Assembly: GCF_900101675.1 (NCBI RefSeq)
Contig: NZ_FNKG01000001.1
Location: 1,595,378-1,659,377, forward strand
DNA: 64,000 nucleotides
Reading direction: 5' to 3'
Source: Curtobacterium sp. UNCCL20
GTDB taxonomy: Bacteria > Actinomycetota > Actinomycetes > Actinomycetales > Microbacteriaceae
Shown here piece by piece: positions 19,597-31,097 of the stretch (its first letter is position 1; each line of letters begins with the position of its first letter). The notes below the pieces were generated by a model. That model did not search any database and was not told the DNA's origin. It was given only the letters and a program-made list of their open reading frames with translations. Both the position numbers and the translations under genes were made by a program.

Positions 19597-20964
19597 TTGC
19601 TGCTCATCGCCGCGGCTCTGCTCACCGCCTCGATGCACTCACTGGGAGTGGTCGAGGCCCCAGTCGCGCCCGCCGTGCACTCGGTCGCCGTCGTCGCGAC
19701 CACCGCTGGAGGACCCGCGCGGGACTCGGGCATCCAGCCGGTCATGACCGGGGTACAGGCCCAGGCAGCCGCCGCGGACCTCGTCGTCGCACACGGCCGG
19801 GCGTTCCTCACCGACCTCTCGCAGCTGGACCGGTCCGAGCTCCTCCGCGCGGGCAAGGACGCGCACGTGCTCGCGACGGCGCAGGACGACCCGCCGACCG
19901 CCGCCGACGTCACGACCTGGTGGGCCGGGCTCGCTCCGGCGGAACGGCAGACGCTCGAGACCTTCGCCCCGTCGGCGGTCGGCAACCTCGACGGTGTGCC
20001 GTACGACGTGCGGGACCGGGCGAACCGTGCCGTGCTCACCATCGGGCTGGCCGACCACGACGCGACCGCTGCGCAGACGGCGATGCTCGGGCAGGTCGAA
20101 CGCGCGCTCGTGCACGATCCCGGGGCACCGGCGCGGTCGCTCATCACGCTCGACACACGAGGGTCCGGTCGTGCCGCGATCGCCATCGGTGACCTGGCCA
20201 CCGCCGCCGACGTCACGGTCGTCGTCCCCGGCATGTTCTTCACGGTCACCGGGCAGATGGCCGACTTCACGAACACCGCGAACGACCTGTACAGCGAACA
20301 GGCGACCCTCGCCGGGGTGGCGGCACCGGGGCCGGGCAGCGGGGTCGCGGTGGTGGCCTGGATGGGCTACCGCACCCCGGACCTGTCGAACATCCTGTCG
20401 CTCGGGCTCGCGAAGACCGGGGCCGCGCGACTCGAGCGGACCGTGGACGGCCTGCGGCAGCTGCGGGACGGCGAACAGCCGCGGGTCAACGTCGTCGCCC
20501 ACTCGTACGGTTCGACGACCGCCCTGATGGCGCTGTCGTCCGGCCGGATGAGCGCCGACAGCCTGACGGTGTTCGGGTCCCCGGGCAGCGACGTGCGCAC
20601 CGCGGCCGAGCTGGCGGTCGGCGCCGGGCAGGTCTTCGTCGGGGACGCCCACAGCGACCCGATCGCGGGCTCCGGCTACTTCGGGACCGATCCGGGGTCG
20701 GCGTCGTTCGGTTCGACGGTCCTCGACCTCGCCGGAAGTGTCGACGCGCAGGACACCGGCGACGTTTTCCGCCGTCCGGTCGGCCACAACGACTACCTCA
20801 AGCCGGGGACGGCATCGCTGCACGACGTCGCGCTCATCGGCGTCGGCCGGGCGGACATCGTGCTCGAGCAGCTCCGTCGCGACGGGGGCGGCCGGGGCGG
20901 GGTCCCGCAGACGTCGCCCGACATGTACCTCGTCCGACCGCAGGACCTCCAGCAGCGCGACTGA
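19597..20964 (+). CDS. Alpha/beta hydrolase, DUF1023 family, probably exported
   Basis: 455 residues from TTG 19597, chosen for its strong ribosome site. The N terminus LLLIAAALLTASMHSLGVV is a signal peptide or membrane anchor. The core contains VVVPGMFFTVTGQMADFTNTANDLY and the nucleophile elbow NVVAHSYGSTTAL with Ser in GxSxG-like HSYGS. GSPGSD and a late GHNDYL supply the likely histidine. DUF1023 hydrolases are actinobacterial and mostly uncharacterised; esterase or lipase activity is possible. The next gene is a penicillin-binding protein with its own promoter, so linkage to wall metabolism is only suggestive. Confidence 0.8.
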   Translation: MLLIAAALLTASMHSLGVVEAPVAPAVHSVAVVATTAGGPARDSGIQPVMTGVQAQAAAADLVVAHGRAFLTDLSQLDRSELLRAGKDAHVLATAQDDPPTAADVTTWWAGLAPAERQTLETFAPSAVGNLDGVPYDVRDRANRAVLTIGLADHDATAAQTAMLGQVERALVHDPGAPARSLITLDTRGSGRAAIAIGDLATAADVTVVVPGMFFTVTGQMADFTNTANDLYSEQATLAGVAAPGPGSGVAVVAWMGYRTPDLSNILSLGLAKTGAARLERTVDGLRQLRDGEQPRVNVVAHSYGSTTALMALSSGRMSADSLTVFGSPGSDVRTAAELAVGAGQVFVGDAHSDPIAGSGYFGTDPGSASFGSTVLDLAGSVDAQDTGDVFRRPVGHNDYLKPGTASLHDVALIGVGRADIVLEQLRRDGGGRGGVPQTSPDMYLVRPQDLQQRD

Positions 20965-21035
20965 CCTGTGTGACAACCTGAACAGCGGCGCAGCCTCCAC
21001 TCGTTCCACGGCAGAACCAGTACAGACCGTGCCCC

Positions 21036-21041
21036 TACGGT
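21036..21041 (+). promoter_or_regulatory. -10 element of a leaderless promoter
   Basis: TACGGT, 7-base spacer TCCGGAC, ATG at 21049. Confidence 0.6.
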
Positions 21042-21048
21042 TCCGGAC

Positions 21049-23370
<2,322 letters not shown>

Positions 23371-23373
23371 CCG

Positions 23374-23420
23374 CCTGGAGGCGCGGTGCCGGTCCCCGGG
23401 ACCGGCACCGCGCCTCCAGG
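23374..23420. terminator. CTGGAGGCGCG palindrome, full hairpin
   Basis: Perfect 23-bp inverted repeat (arms 23374-23396 and 23398-23420) around a single base, 3 bases after the PBP stop. It is a member of the dispersed palindrome family and a likely terminator. Confidence 0.65.
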
Positions 23421-23465
23421 TCGTCGCGTTCTCCACAGGCGGGCCGGCCCGACGGACGGCACCAA

Positions 23466-23471
23466 TAGACT
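23466..23471 (+). promoter_or_regulatory. -10 element of the gatCAB operon
   Basis: TAGACT, about 34 bases before the gatC ATG, with GGAGCACC as ribosome site. This is a leadered promoter, unlike many neighbours. Confidence 0.5.
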
Positions 23472-23505
23472 GGTGGGCATTCCACGAACCGATCGACGGA
23501 GCACC

Positions 23506-23805
23506 ATGCCTGACATCACGAGCGAGCAGGTCGCCCACCTGGCGAACCTCGCGCGTATCGCACTCACGCCCGAAGAGATCGAGAAGCTCACGGGGGAGCT
23601 GTCGCACATCGTCGACAGCGTCGCCCGGGTCTCCGAGGTCGCCACACCGGACGTCCCCGCGACGAGCCACCCCGTGCCGCTCGGCAACGTCACCCGACCC
23701 GACGTGGTCGGCCCGACGCTCACGCAGGAGCAGGCGCTCTCGGGTGCCCCGGACTCCGACGGCGAACGGTTCCGCGTGACGGCCATCCTCGGTGAAGAAC
23801 AGTAG
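23506..23805 (+). CDS. gatC: Asp-tRNA(Asn)/Glu-tRNA(Gln) amidotransferase subunit C
   Basis: 99 residues. The N-terminal [31 protein letters not shown] is the usual GatC helical pair, and the C-terminal part wraps GatA and GatB. It stabilises the amidotransferase that makes Gln-tRNA(Gln) (and Asn-tRNA) from misacylated tRNAs. It is the first gene of gatC-gatA-gatB, 11 bases before gatA. Confidence 0.94.
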   Translation: MPDITSEQVAHLANLARIALTPEEIEKLTGELSHIVDSVARVSEVATPDVPATSHPVPLGNVTRPDVVGPTLTQEQALSGAPDSDGERFRVTAILGEEQ

Positions 23806-23816
23806 AGCGAAGAACA

Positions 23817-25364
23817 GTGACTGACGACATCACGAAGCTCAGCGCCGCGGCGCTCGCCGACGCCCTGGTGGCGCGCGACGTCTCGAGCGTCGAAGCGACG
23901 CAGGCCCACCTCGACCGCATCCAGGCGGTGGACGGCGACGTGCACGCGTTCCTCCACGTCAACCAGAACGCGATCGCCGCGGCGAAGTCGATCGACTCTC
24001 GCCGTGCCGCCGGGGACGACCTCGGTCCGCTCGCGGGCGTGCCGATCGCCGTGAAGGACGTCCTGTGCACGCAGGACATGCCGACCACGTCCGGCTCGAA
24101 GATCCTCGAAGGCTGGGTGCCCCCGTACGACGCCACCCCGGTCGCGAAGCTCCGCGCCGCCGGCCTCGTGCTGCTCGGCAAGACCAACATGGACGAGTTC
24201 GCGATGGGCTCGACGACCGAGTTCTCGGCGTACGGCCCGACGCACAACCCGTGGGACCTCGACCGGATCCCCGGCGGGTCCGGCGGCGGCTCGGCCGCAG
24301 CGGTCGCCGCGCACGAGGCACCGCTCGCGCTCGGTTCCGACACCGGTGGTTCGATCCGCCAGCCGGGGGCCGTCACGGGCACGGTCGGTGTGAAGCCGAC
24401 CTACGGCGGTGTCAGCCGCTACGGCGCGATCGCGCTCGCGTCCAGCCTCGACCAGGTCGGCCCGGTGTCGCGCACCGTCCTCGACGCCGCGCTCCTGCAC
24501 GACGTCATCGGCGGGCACGACCCGAAGGACTCCACCTCGATCCCGGACGCCTGGCCATCCATGGCCGCCGCTGCGCGCGAGGGACTCCAGGCCGACACGC
24601 TGCGCGGCCTCCGCGTCGGCGTGGTGAAGGAGCTCGCCGGTGGCGAGGGCTTCCAGGCCGGCGTCACCCAGCGCTTCCAGGAGACCGTGGCGATCCTCGA
24701 GTCCGCCGGGGCCCAGGTCGTCGAGATCGACGCACCGTCGTTCGCCTACGCGATCAGCGCGTACTACCTGATCCTGCCGGCCGAGGCGTCGTCGAACCTC
24801 GCGAAGTTCGACTCGGTGCGCTTCGGCCTCCGTGTCACCCCGGAGAACAGCGCCACGGTCGAGGACGTCATGGCCGCCACGCGTGAAGCCGGCTTCGGTC
24901 CCGAGGTGAAGCGCCGCATCATCCTCGGCACCTACGCCCTCAGCGCCGGGTACTACGACGCCTACTACGGCTCCGCGCAGAAGGTCCGTACGCTCGTCCA
25001 GCGAGACTTCCAGGCCGCCTTCGAGCAGGTCGACCTGCTCGTCAGCCCCTCGGCGCCGACGACGGCGTTCCCGATCGGTGAGCGCATCGACGACCCGCTG
25101 GCGATGTACCTCAACGACCTCACCACGATCCCGGCGAACCTCGCCGGCGTCCCCGGCATGAGCATCCCGAACGGCCTCGCACCCGAGGACGGCCTGCCGA
25201 CCGGTGTCCAGCTGATGGCCCCGCAGCGCGAGGACGCCCGGCTGTACCGCTACGGTGCAGCGCTCGAGCGCCTGCTCGAGCAGCAGTGGGGTGCCCCGCT
25301 CATCGACAGCATCCCGGACCTCGACCAGAGTCAGCAGTCCGCTGCGCAGGAAGGTGTGATCTGA
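23817..25364 (+). CDS. gatA: Asp-tRNA(Asn)/Glu-tRNA(Gln) amidotransferase subunit A
   Basis: 515 residues, GTG start. This is the amidase-signature enzyme that frees ammonia from glutamine. The catalytic Lys-cisSer-Ser elements are visible: [19 protein letters not shown] and [28 protein letters not shown] and [12 protein letters not shown] are family hallmarks. The stop overlaps the gatB ATG (TGATG), coupling their translation. Confidence 0.96.
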   Translation: MTDDITKLSAAALADALVARDVSSVEATQAHLDRIQAVDGDVHAFLHVNQNAIAAAKSIDSRRAAGDDLGPLAGVPIAVKDVLCTQDMPTTSGSKILEGWVPPYDATPVAKLRAAGLVLLGKTNMDEFAMGSTTEFSAYGPTHNPWDLDRIPGGSGGGSAAAVAAHEAPLALGSDTGGSIRQPGAVTGTVGVKPTYGGVSRYGAIALASSLDQVGPVSRTVLDAALLHDVIGGHDPKDSTSIPDAWPSMAAAAREGLQADTLRGLRVGVVKELAGGEGFQAGVTQRFQETVAILESAGAQVVEIDAPSFAYAISAYYLILPAEASSNLAKFDSVRFGLRVTPENSATVEDVMAATREAGFGPEVKRRIILGTYALSAGYYDAYYGSAQKVRTLVQRDFQAAFEQVDLLVSPSAPTTAFPIGERIDDPLAMYLNDLTTIPANLAGVPGMSIPNGLAPEDGLPTGVQLMAPQREDARLYRYGAALERLLEQQWGAPLIDSIPDLDQSQQSAAQEGVI

Positions 25365-26866
25365 TGGCGCAGAAGGACGCGCTGATGGACTTCGACGAGG
25401 CGCTCCGGCTGTACGAGCCGGTCCTCGGTTTCGAGGTCCACGTCGAACTCGCGACGAAGACCAAGATGTTCTCCGACGCCCCGAACTTCTTCGGTGGTGA
25501 GCCGAACACGAACGTGACGCCGGTCGACCTCGGGCTGCCCGGATCGCTGCCGGTCGTGAACGCCCAGGCCGTGCGCTACTCGATCCAGCTCGGGCTCGCG
25601 CTCGGCTGCTCGATCGCCGAGTCCTCGCGGTTCGCCCGGAAGAACTACTACTACCCGGACAACCCGAAGAACTACCAGATCTCCCAGTACGACGAGCCCA
25701 TCGCGTACGAGGGCGAGGTCGAGGTCGAACTCGCCGACGGTACGATCTTCATCGTCCCGATCGAGCGCGCCCACATGGAAGAGGACGCCGGCAAGCTGAC
25801 GCACGTCGGTGGCGCCACCGGCCGCATCCAGGGCGCCGAGTACTCGCTCGTCGACTACAACCGCGCGGGTGTCCCGCTCGTCGAGATCGTCACGAAGCCC
25901 ATCGTCGGTGCCGAACACCGCGCCCCGGAGCTCGGCGCCGCGTACGTGCAGGTCATCCGTGACCTCGTCCGTGCGCTCGGCGTGTCCGAGGCCCGCATGG
26001 AGCGCGGCAACCTCCGCTGCGACGCGAACATCTCCCTGCGGCCGCGCGGGCAGGAGAAGCTCGGCACCCGCACGGAGACGAAGAACGTCAACTCGTTCCG
26101 TGCCGTCGAGCGCGCCATCCGCTACGAGATCCAGCGCCAGGCCGCGATCCTCGCCGCCGGTGGCTCGATCACGCAGGAGACCCGGCACTGGCACGAGGAC
26201 ACCGGCCGCACCTCGGCCGGCCGTCCGAAGTCGGACGCCGACGACTACCGCTACTTCCCGGAGCCCGACCTGCTCCCCGTGGTGCCGGACCCGGCCGTGA
26301 TCGAGGAGCTCCGGGCGTCCCTGCCCGAGGCGCCCGTCGCACGCCGTCGCCGGCTCAAGGGCGACTGGGGCTTCACCGACCTCGAGTTCCAGGACGTCGT
26401 CAACGGCGGCCTGCTCGACGAGGTCGAGGGGACCGTCGCCGCCGGCGCCGCACCGCAGTCCGCGCGCAAGTGGTGGACGGGTGAGATCAGCCGCGTGGCG
26501 AACACGCAGGAGGCCGCGCCCGGTGACCTCGTGTCGCCGCAGCACGTCGCGGAGCTCATCGGGCTCGTCGAGTCCGGCGAGCTCACCGACCGGCTCGCGC
26601 GCCAGGTGCTCGAGGGCGTCATCGCCGGCGAGGGCTCGCCCGCCCAGGTCGTCGAGTCCCGCGGGCTCAAGGTCGTCTCGGACGACTCGGCGCTCACCGC
26701 CGCGGTCGACGAGGCCCTGGCCGCGCAGCCCGACGTGCTCGCGAAGATCAAGGACGGCAAGGTCCAGGCGGCGGGCGCGATCATCGGTGCGGTCATGAAG
26801 TCGATGAAGGGCCAGGCCGACGCGGCGCGCGTCCGCGAACTCGTGCTGGAGCGCGCGCAGGCCTGA
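25364..26866 (+). CDS. gatB: Asp-tRNA(Asn)/Glu-tRNA(Gln) amidotransferase subunit B
   Basis: 500 residues from the ATG overlapping the gatA stop. It binds misacylated tRNA, activates it with ATP and receives ammonia from GatA. Family stretches include [67 protein letters not shown] and [16 protein letters not shown]. The C-terminal YqeY-like tail domain ends [22 protein letters not shown]-loop hairpin follows. Confidence 0.96.
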   Translation: MAQKDALMDFDEALRLYEPVLGFEVHVELATKTKMFSDAPNFFGGEPNTNVTPVDLGLPGSLPVVNAQAVRYSIQLGLALGCSIAESSRFARKNYYYPDNPKNYQISQYDEPIAYEGEVEVELADGTIFIVPIERAHMEEDAGKLTHVGGATGRIQGAEYSLVDYNRAGVPLVEIVTKPIVGAEHRAPELGAAYVQVIRDLVRALGVSEARMERGNLRCDANISLRPRGQEKLGTRTETKNVNSFRAVERAIRYEIQRQAAILAAGGSITQETRHWHEDTGRTSAGRPKSDADDYRYFPEPDLLPVVPDPAVIEELRASLPEAPVARRRRLKGDWGFTDLEFQDVVNGGLLDEVEGTVAAGAAPQSARKWWTGEISRVANTQEAAPGDLVSPQHVAELIGLVESGELTDRLARQVLEGVIAGEGSPAQVVESRGLKVVSDDSALTAAVDEALAAQPDVLAKIKDGKVQAAGAIIGAVMKSMKGQADAARVRELVLERAQA

Positions 26867-26895
26867 GGCTCGCGCGCACCACGGAACTGGGTTCC

Positions 26896-26931
26896 GGACA
26901 CAGCACCGCGGGGAACCGTGGTGCTGTGTCC
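26896..26931 (+). terminator. 16-bp hairpin with GGAA loop after gatB
   Basis: Arms 26896-26911 and 26916-26931 pair over 16 bases with one G-U pair; the loop GGAA is a GNRA tetraloop. There is no T-run, so it may stabilise the 3' end as well as terminate. Confidence 0.65.
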
Positions 26932-26984
26932 GTCTCCGGTGTCGTCCACCCGTGCAACCTGGGGACGTGTCAGCGACCCGGTGA

Positions 26985-26990
26985 CAGGAT
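26985..26990 (+). promoter_or_regulatory. Possible -10 element of the polyketide operon
   Basis: CAGGAT, 5 bases before GTG 26996. The same hexamer occurs at leaderless spacing at 49806 and 54761. Confidence 0.4.
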
Positions 26991-26995
26991 GAGTC

Positions 26996-28078
26996 GTGTC
27001 CGCAACGATCCGCGCCATCGGTACCGCAGTCCCCACGAGGACCCTCGACCAGCCGGCGGTGCGGGACCTCTTCGTCGGGCAGCCGGGCCTCGGACGACTC
27101 GGTCAGCGGCTCGTCCCCGCGGCCTTCGACGCCTCCGCCGTGGACCACCGCCACACCGTGCTCGACGAGCTCGACGCCACCCAGCCGTCCGGTGCGTTCC
27201 GGGACGACGACGGTGCCCTCCGCTCGCCGTCCACCGGCACACGCAACGACCGGTACCGCGAGCTCGCCCCGGCGCTGTTCGTCGCGGCCGCCCGTGACGC
27301 GGTCGACCGGGCCGGGATCGCCCCGGACTCCGTCACCCATGTGGTGACCGTGTCGTGCACCGGCTTCACACAGCCCGGTCCCGACCTCGACATCGTCCAG
27401 CAGCTCGGTCTCCGCCGGACCGTCTTCCGCCAGCACATCGGGTTCATGGGGTGCTGCGCGGCGTTCCCCGCGCTCCGGATCGCTGCCGCGTTCGCCGAGT
27501 CCGACCCTGCGGCGGTCGTGCTCGTCGTCTGCGCCGAGCTCTGCACGCTGCACGTCCGGGCCTCGGACGACCCGGACCAGATCGTCGCGAACAGCGTCTT
27601 CGGGGACGGCGCAGCCGCGGTCGTGGTCACGGCCGGCGGTCCCGGCCTCCGGCTCGACGCGTTCGCCACCACGGTCGTGCACGAGGGCGCCTCCGAGATG
27701 GCGTGGAACATCGGCGACGAGGGCTTCGAGATGGTCCTCAGCACCGCCGTCCCGAAGCTCGTCGGTGCGACGGTCGCCGAGGCCGTCGCACCGCTGCTCG
27801 GCTCGGACGCCGCGGGCACGGTGCCGGTGTGGGCGATCCACCCCGGCGGCCGCGCGATCCTCGATCGGACGCAGGACGCCCTCGGCCTCGGTGACGACGC
27901 GATCGCAGCGAGCCGGGCGGTGCTCCGCGACCACGGGAACATGTCGAGCGCGACGGTGCTGTTCGTCCTCCGCGAGGCCGTCGAAGCGGGCCTCGAGGAC
28001 GGGTCGTCCGTCGTGGCGCTCGCCTTCGGGCCGGGCCTCACCGTCGAGAGCGCCCGGCTGACGGCGGTGACGTCGTGA
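26996..28078 (+). CDS. Type III polyketide synthase (chalcone/stilbene synthase-like)
   Basis: 360 residues, GTG start. The thiolase-fold catalytic triad can be placed: Cys153 in GFMGCCAAFPAL, His282 in AIHPGG and Asn315 in GNMSSATVLF. The FGDGAAAVVV and FGPGL loops are also present. The MGCxAAFPAL form resembles bacterial alkylpyrone/alkylresorcinol-type enzymes rather than RppA (family recall). It condenses malonyl-CoA onto an acyl starter. The stop overlaps the next methyltransferase start (GTGA), so the product is probably methylated. No oxygenase or prenyltransferase gene follows. Confidence 0.9.
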   Translation: MSATIRAIGTAVPTRTLDQPAVRDLFVGQPGLGRLGQRLVPAAFDASAVDHRHTVLDELDATQPSGAFRDDDGALRSPSTGTRNDRYRELAPALFVAAARDAVDRAGIAPDSVTHVVTVSCTGFTQPGPDLDIVQQLGLRRTVFRQHIGFMGCCAAFPALRIAAAFAESDPAAVVLVVCAELCTLHVRASDDPDQIVANSVFGDGAAAVVVTAGGPGLRLDAFATTVVHEGASEMAWNIGDEGFEMVLSTAVPKLVGATVAEAVAPLLGSDAAGTVPVWAIHPGGRAILDRTQDALGLGDDAIAASRAVLRDHGNMSSATVLFVLREAVEAGLEDGSSVVALAFGPGLTVESARLTAVTS

Positions 28079-28809
28079 GCCGTCCCGCCGGGGGTGCGCC
28101 GCGCCTCCAGGCCGTCGACCTGACGACGCGCGCACTGGACCTCCGCGAGCTGATGGACGAGCCGGACTGTGACCCGCGCGCCCTGGCCCGCACCTTCCGC
28201 CGCTTCGCGCTCGTCAACGCCCTCGTGAGCGGGTGGCGCGCAGCGTGGCGGACGCACGTCGTGCCCGCCCTGCCGGCGAGCGGCCGCGGCCGGGTGCTCG
28301 ACCTGGGCTGCGGCGGCGGCGACCTCGCCCGGGCGCTGGTGCGCTGGGCGGCGAGCGACGGGTTCGACGTCGAGGTCGTCGGAGCTGACCCGGACGCGCG
28401 GGCGATCGAGGCCGCCGAGCGGTCCACCCCGCGCGGCGTCACCTTCCGGCAGCAGTCCAGCGGCGAGCTGCTGGCTGGGGGCGAACGCTTCGACGTCGTC
28501 GTGTCGAACCACGTGCTGCACCACCTCGGCGACGACGAACGGCACGGCTTCCTCGCCGACTCCGAAGCGCTGGCGACGAGCCGGAGCCTGCACTCGGACA
28601 TCCGCCGATCGCCGGAGGCCTACCGGGCGTACGCGCTGGCGTCGACGTTCGTGGCGGCGGGGACGTTCGTCCGGGTCGACGGACTGCGGTCGATCCGTCG
28701 GTCGTTCACCCTGCCGGAGCTGCGGGACGCGCTGCCGTCGGGGTGGCGGGCGGAGCAGGCGGCACCGCACCGGGTGCTCGCGATCCGTGACGCGGACCTC
28801 GCGGCCTGA
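28075..28809 (+). CDS. SAM-dependent methyltransferase coupled to the polyketide synthase
   Basis: 244 residues, GTG start overlapping the synthase stop. The class I Rossmann motif VLDLGCGGGDLARALV carries the SAM-binding glycines. VVGADPDARAIE is the acidic ribose-binding strand, and VVSNHVLHHL is the post-II motif. The N-terminal tail GGAPRLQAVD is encoded by a half copy of the CTGGAGGCGCG palindrome (28100-28113), apparently acquired in frame. It probably O- or C-methylates the polyketide made by its partner. The actual substrate is unknown. Confidence 0.85.
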   Translation: MSRPAGGAPRLQAVDLTTRALDLRELMDEPDCDPRALARTFRRFALVNALVSGWRAAWRTHVVPALPASGRGRVLDLGCGGGDLARALVRWAASDGFDVEVVGADPDARAIEAAERSTPRGVTFRQQSSGELLAGGERFDVVVSNHVLHHLGDDERHGFLADSEALATSRSLHSDIRRSPEAYRAYALASTFVAAGTFVRVDGLRSIRRSFTLPELRDALPSGWRAEQAAPHRVLAIRDADLAA

Positions 28810-28834
28810 GCCCGACGGGGTGACCGGCGTCGAC

Positions 28835-28840
28835 TAGCGT
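28835..28840 (+). promoter_or_regulatory. -10 element of a leaderless promoter
   Basis: TAGCGT, 6-base spacer CGGGGC, ATG at 28847. Confidence 0.6.
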
Positions 28841-28846
28841 CGGGGC

Positions 28847-29797
28847 ATGGCGCCGACCCCGCTGCACCGCGTCGCGGTCCTCGTGCTCGACGGCGCGAAG
28901 CCGCTCGACGTCGGCATCCCGGCGCAGGTGTTCTCGAACCGGCCGAGCATGCCGTACGAGGTGCGGGTGTGCGGTCCACGGGCGGGTCGGATCGCCGGCG
29001 GGGACGGCCTCGCGTACGCGGTCGACCACGGGCTCGACGCACTCGAGTGGGCGGAGACCGTCTTCGTCCCGGGGTACCGATTCCCGGCCGACACGCCACC
29101 CCCGGCCGACGTGGTCGATGCCCTCGCACGGGCGCACGAGCGGGGCGTCCGGATCGCCGCGATCTCGACGGGGGCGTTCGCGCTGGCCGCGGCCGGGTTG
29201 CTCGACGGGCGACGTGCCACCACGCACTGGCACTACACGCGCGTGCTCCGGGATCGGTTCCCCGAGGTCGACGTCGACGAGGACGTGCTGTTCGTCGACG
29301 CGGGGTCGGTCCTGACCAGTGCCGGCGCCGCGAGCGGGATCGACCTCTGCCTGCACATCGTCCGGCAGGACCACGGCGTCGCGCTGTCGAACCACGTCGC
29401 CCGGCGGCTCGTCAGCGCCCCGTACCGGAGCGGCGGACAGGCGCAGTACGTGCCCCGGAGCGTGCCGGAGCCGCTCGGCGACGTGTTCGCCGAGACCCGG
29501 GAGTGGGCCCTCCGACACCTCGCCGACCCACTGACGCTCGAGGTGCTCGCGCGGAACGCCACGGTCTCGCCGCGGACGTTCTCGCGGCGGTTCGTCGAGG
29601 ACACGGGCTACACCCCGATGCAGTGGGTCCTCCGGGCACGCGTCGACCTCGCCCGCGAACTCCTCGAGCGCTCGGACCTCGGCGTCGACCAGGTCGCGGA
29701 GCGTGCCGGGCTGGGGTCGGACGCGAACCTGCGGACGCACTTCCGGCGCATCCTCGGGACCTCGCCCACCGAGTACCGCCGGACGTTCCAGGACTGA
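28847..29797 (+). CDS. GlxA-type regulator (DJ-1/PfpI domain plus AraC DNA-binding domain)
   Basis: 316 residues. Residues ~5-170 form a DJ-1/PfpI-like domain (VAVLVLDGAKPLDVGIPAQVF, then AAISTGAFALAAAGLLDGRRATTHW). The usual nucleophile cysteine of this fold is replaced by threonine in ISTGAF, so it is a sensor domain rather than an enzyme. The C-terminal ~110 residues are two AraC helix-turn-helix motifs (LEVLARNATVSPRTFSRRF and VDQVAERAGLGSDANLRTHFRR). It could control the polyketide operon just upstream or the GAPDH gene downstream. The ligand is not evident. Confidence 0.9.
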   Translation: MAPTPLHRVAVLVLDGAKPLDVGIPAQVFSNRPSMPYEVRVCGPRAGRIAGGDGLAYAVDHGLDALEWAETVFVPGYRFPADTPPPADVVDALARAHERGVRIAAISTGAFALAAAGLLDGRRATTHWHYTRVLRDRFPEVDVDEDVLFVDAGSVLTSAGAASGIDLCLHIVRQDHGVALSNHVARRLVSAPYRSGGQAQYVPRSVPEPLGDVFAETREWALRHLADPLTLEVLARNATVSPRTFSRRFVEDTGYTPMQWVLRARVDLARELLERSDLGVDQVAERAGLGSDANLRTHFRRILGTSPTEYRRTFQD

Positions 29798-29915
29798 CGG
29801 ACGAGTCCGCAGCATCGATCGCGTTGGCGAGATCCTTTCGGACGCTGGCTTCCCTGCCACTGGAGCCGCGCCTCCAGGCCCGTGAGCATGGACCGCGGAA
29901 CGAAAGGAACTCCAC
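29798..29915. other. Region before the GAPDH gene with a short repeat hairpin
   Basis: A minimal CTGGAG/CTCCAG hairpin (29860-29877), part of the CTGGAGGC repeat family, lies 38 bases before the start. GAAAGGAACTCC is the ribosome site. No convincing -10 element is seen. Confidence 0.4.
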
Positions 29916-30920
29916 ATGACCCGCATCGCCATCAACGGCTTCGGCCGCATCGGCCGCAACACGCTCCGCGCACTCATCGCCCGGGGCGGCGAGGACCTCG
30001 AGGTCGTCGCCGTCAACGACCTGACCGCCCCCGAGACCCTCGCGCACCTGTTCCGCTACGACTCCGCGCTCGGCCCGTTCGCCGGCACCGTCGAGGTGGA
30101 CGGGGACACGCTCGTGATCGACGGCCACCCCGTGCGCGTCCTGGCCGAGCGCGAACCCGCCGCCCTGCCGTGGGCCGAACTCGGGGTCGAGGTCGTCCTC
30201 GAGTCCACCGGGCGGTTCACCGCTCGTGACGCCGCGGCCGGGCACCTCACCGCTGGCGCACGCCGGGTCCTGATCAGCGCGCCGGCGAGCGGTGCCGACG
30301 CGACGATCGCCTACGGCGTCAACTCCGACGTCTTCGACCCGGCCGTGCATACGGTCGTGTCGAACGCGTCCTGCACGACCAACGCGCTGGCGCCGCTGGC
30401 CTCGGTGCTCGACGACCTCGCCGGCATCGAACACGGGTTCATGACGACGGTGCACGCGTACACGCAGGAGCAGAACCTGCAGGACGGGCCGCACCGCGAC
30501 CTCCGCCGCGCCCGTGCCGCCGGGGTGAACATCGTGCCGACGTCGACCGGTGCCGCGAAGGCGATCGGGCTGGTGCTGCCGCGCCTCGAGGGCAAGCTGT
30601 CCGGTGACGCCATCCGCGTGCCGGTGCCCGTCGGGTCGATCGTCGAGTTGAACACCGTCGTGTCCCGTTCCGTGAGCGTCGACGAGGTCAACGAGGCCTA
30701 CCGTGCCGCGGCGGCCGGTCCGCTCGCCGGGGTGCTGGCGTTCACGGCCGACCCGCTCGTGTCGACGGACATCACCGGACGGCCGGAGTCCAGCGTCTTC
30801 GACTCGCTGCTGACCCGGGTCGACGAGGGCCGGCACGTCAAGGTGGTCGCCTGGTACGACAACGAGTGGGGCTTCTCGAACCGCGTGGTGGACACGCTGG
30901 GGATGCTGGCGTGCGCCTGA
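29916..30920 (+). CDS. gap: Glyceraldehyde-3-phosphate dehydrogenase, type I
   Basis: 334 residues. The N-terminal AINGFGRIGRNTLRALI binds the dinucleotide, and NDLT with Asp near residue 33 favours NAD. The catalytic Cys153 sits in SNASCTTNALAPL. HAYTQEQNLQDGPHRDLRRARAAGVNIVPTSTGAAKAIGLV and WYDNEWGFSNRVVD are family signatures. The phosphate loop PHRDLRRARAAG is two residues shorter than the usual PHRKGDLRRARAAA. It is not next to pgk or tpi, so it may be a second GAPDH with a gluconeogenic or specialised role; that is inference. Confidence 0.92.
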   Translation: MTRIAINGFGRIGRNTLRALIARGGEDLEVVAVNDLTAPETLAHLFRYDSALGPFAGTVEVDGDTLVIDGHPVRVLAEREPAALPWAELGVEVVLESTGRFTARDAAAGHLTAGARRVLISAPASGADATIAYGVNSDVFDPAVHTVVSNASCTTNALAPLASVLDDLAGIEHGFMTTVHAYTQEQNLQDGPHRDLRRARAAGVNIVPTSTGAAKAIGLVLPRLEGKLSGDAIRVPVPVGSIVELNTVVSRSVSVDEVNEAYRAAAAGPLAGVLAFTADPLVSTDITGRPESSVFDSLLTRVDEGRHVKVVAWYDNEWGFSNRVVDTLGMLACA

Positions 30921-30930
30921 GCGCTGCGGC

Positions 30931-31018
30931 GAGTCTCGGGGTGGTGGCCCGAGACTCGGCCTGAGCGACACTTCTCGCGCTCAGGTGCGCGAGAAGTGTC
31001 GCTCAGCGCGAGTCTCGG
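30931..31018. terminator. Nested hairpins between convergent genes
   Basis: A 19-bp perfect stem (30961-30979 with 30988-31006) is flanked by a further 10-bp stem (30949-30958 with 31009-31018) across a 2x2 internal loop. A competing 10-bp hairpin (30931-30940 with 30948-30957) shares the left outer arm, so the two folds exclude each other. It lies between gap and the kinase gene and could terminate both. Confidence 0.65.
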
Positions 31019-31097
31019 CGGCGGCCGCCGGCGGCGCGGCGCGGCGGGGCGGGGCGCGGCGCAGCCGCGGCCGCGCCGCGGCCGCGCCGCAGCCGCG
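31019..31097. repeat. GCGGC low-complexity spacer
   Basis: The stretch consists almost wholly of G and C (GCGGCGGCCGCC-type repeats) between the hairpins and the end of the kinase gene. There is no gene. Confidence 0.6.

Noticed and set aside
25331-28135. 934-codon minus-strand frame opposite gatB and the polyketide synthase
   Set aside because: It spans two well-supported genes and an intergenic terminator, and contains no recognisable protein motif.
28847-29797. GlxA-type protein as an active DJ-1/PfpI protease or glyoxalase
   Set aside because: The nucleophile cysteine position appears to be threonine (ISTGAF), and the AraC domain shows a regulatory role.
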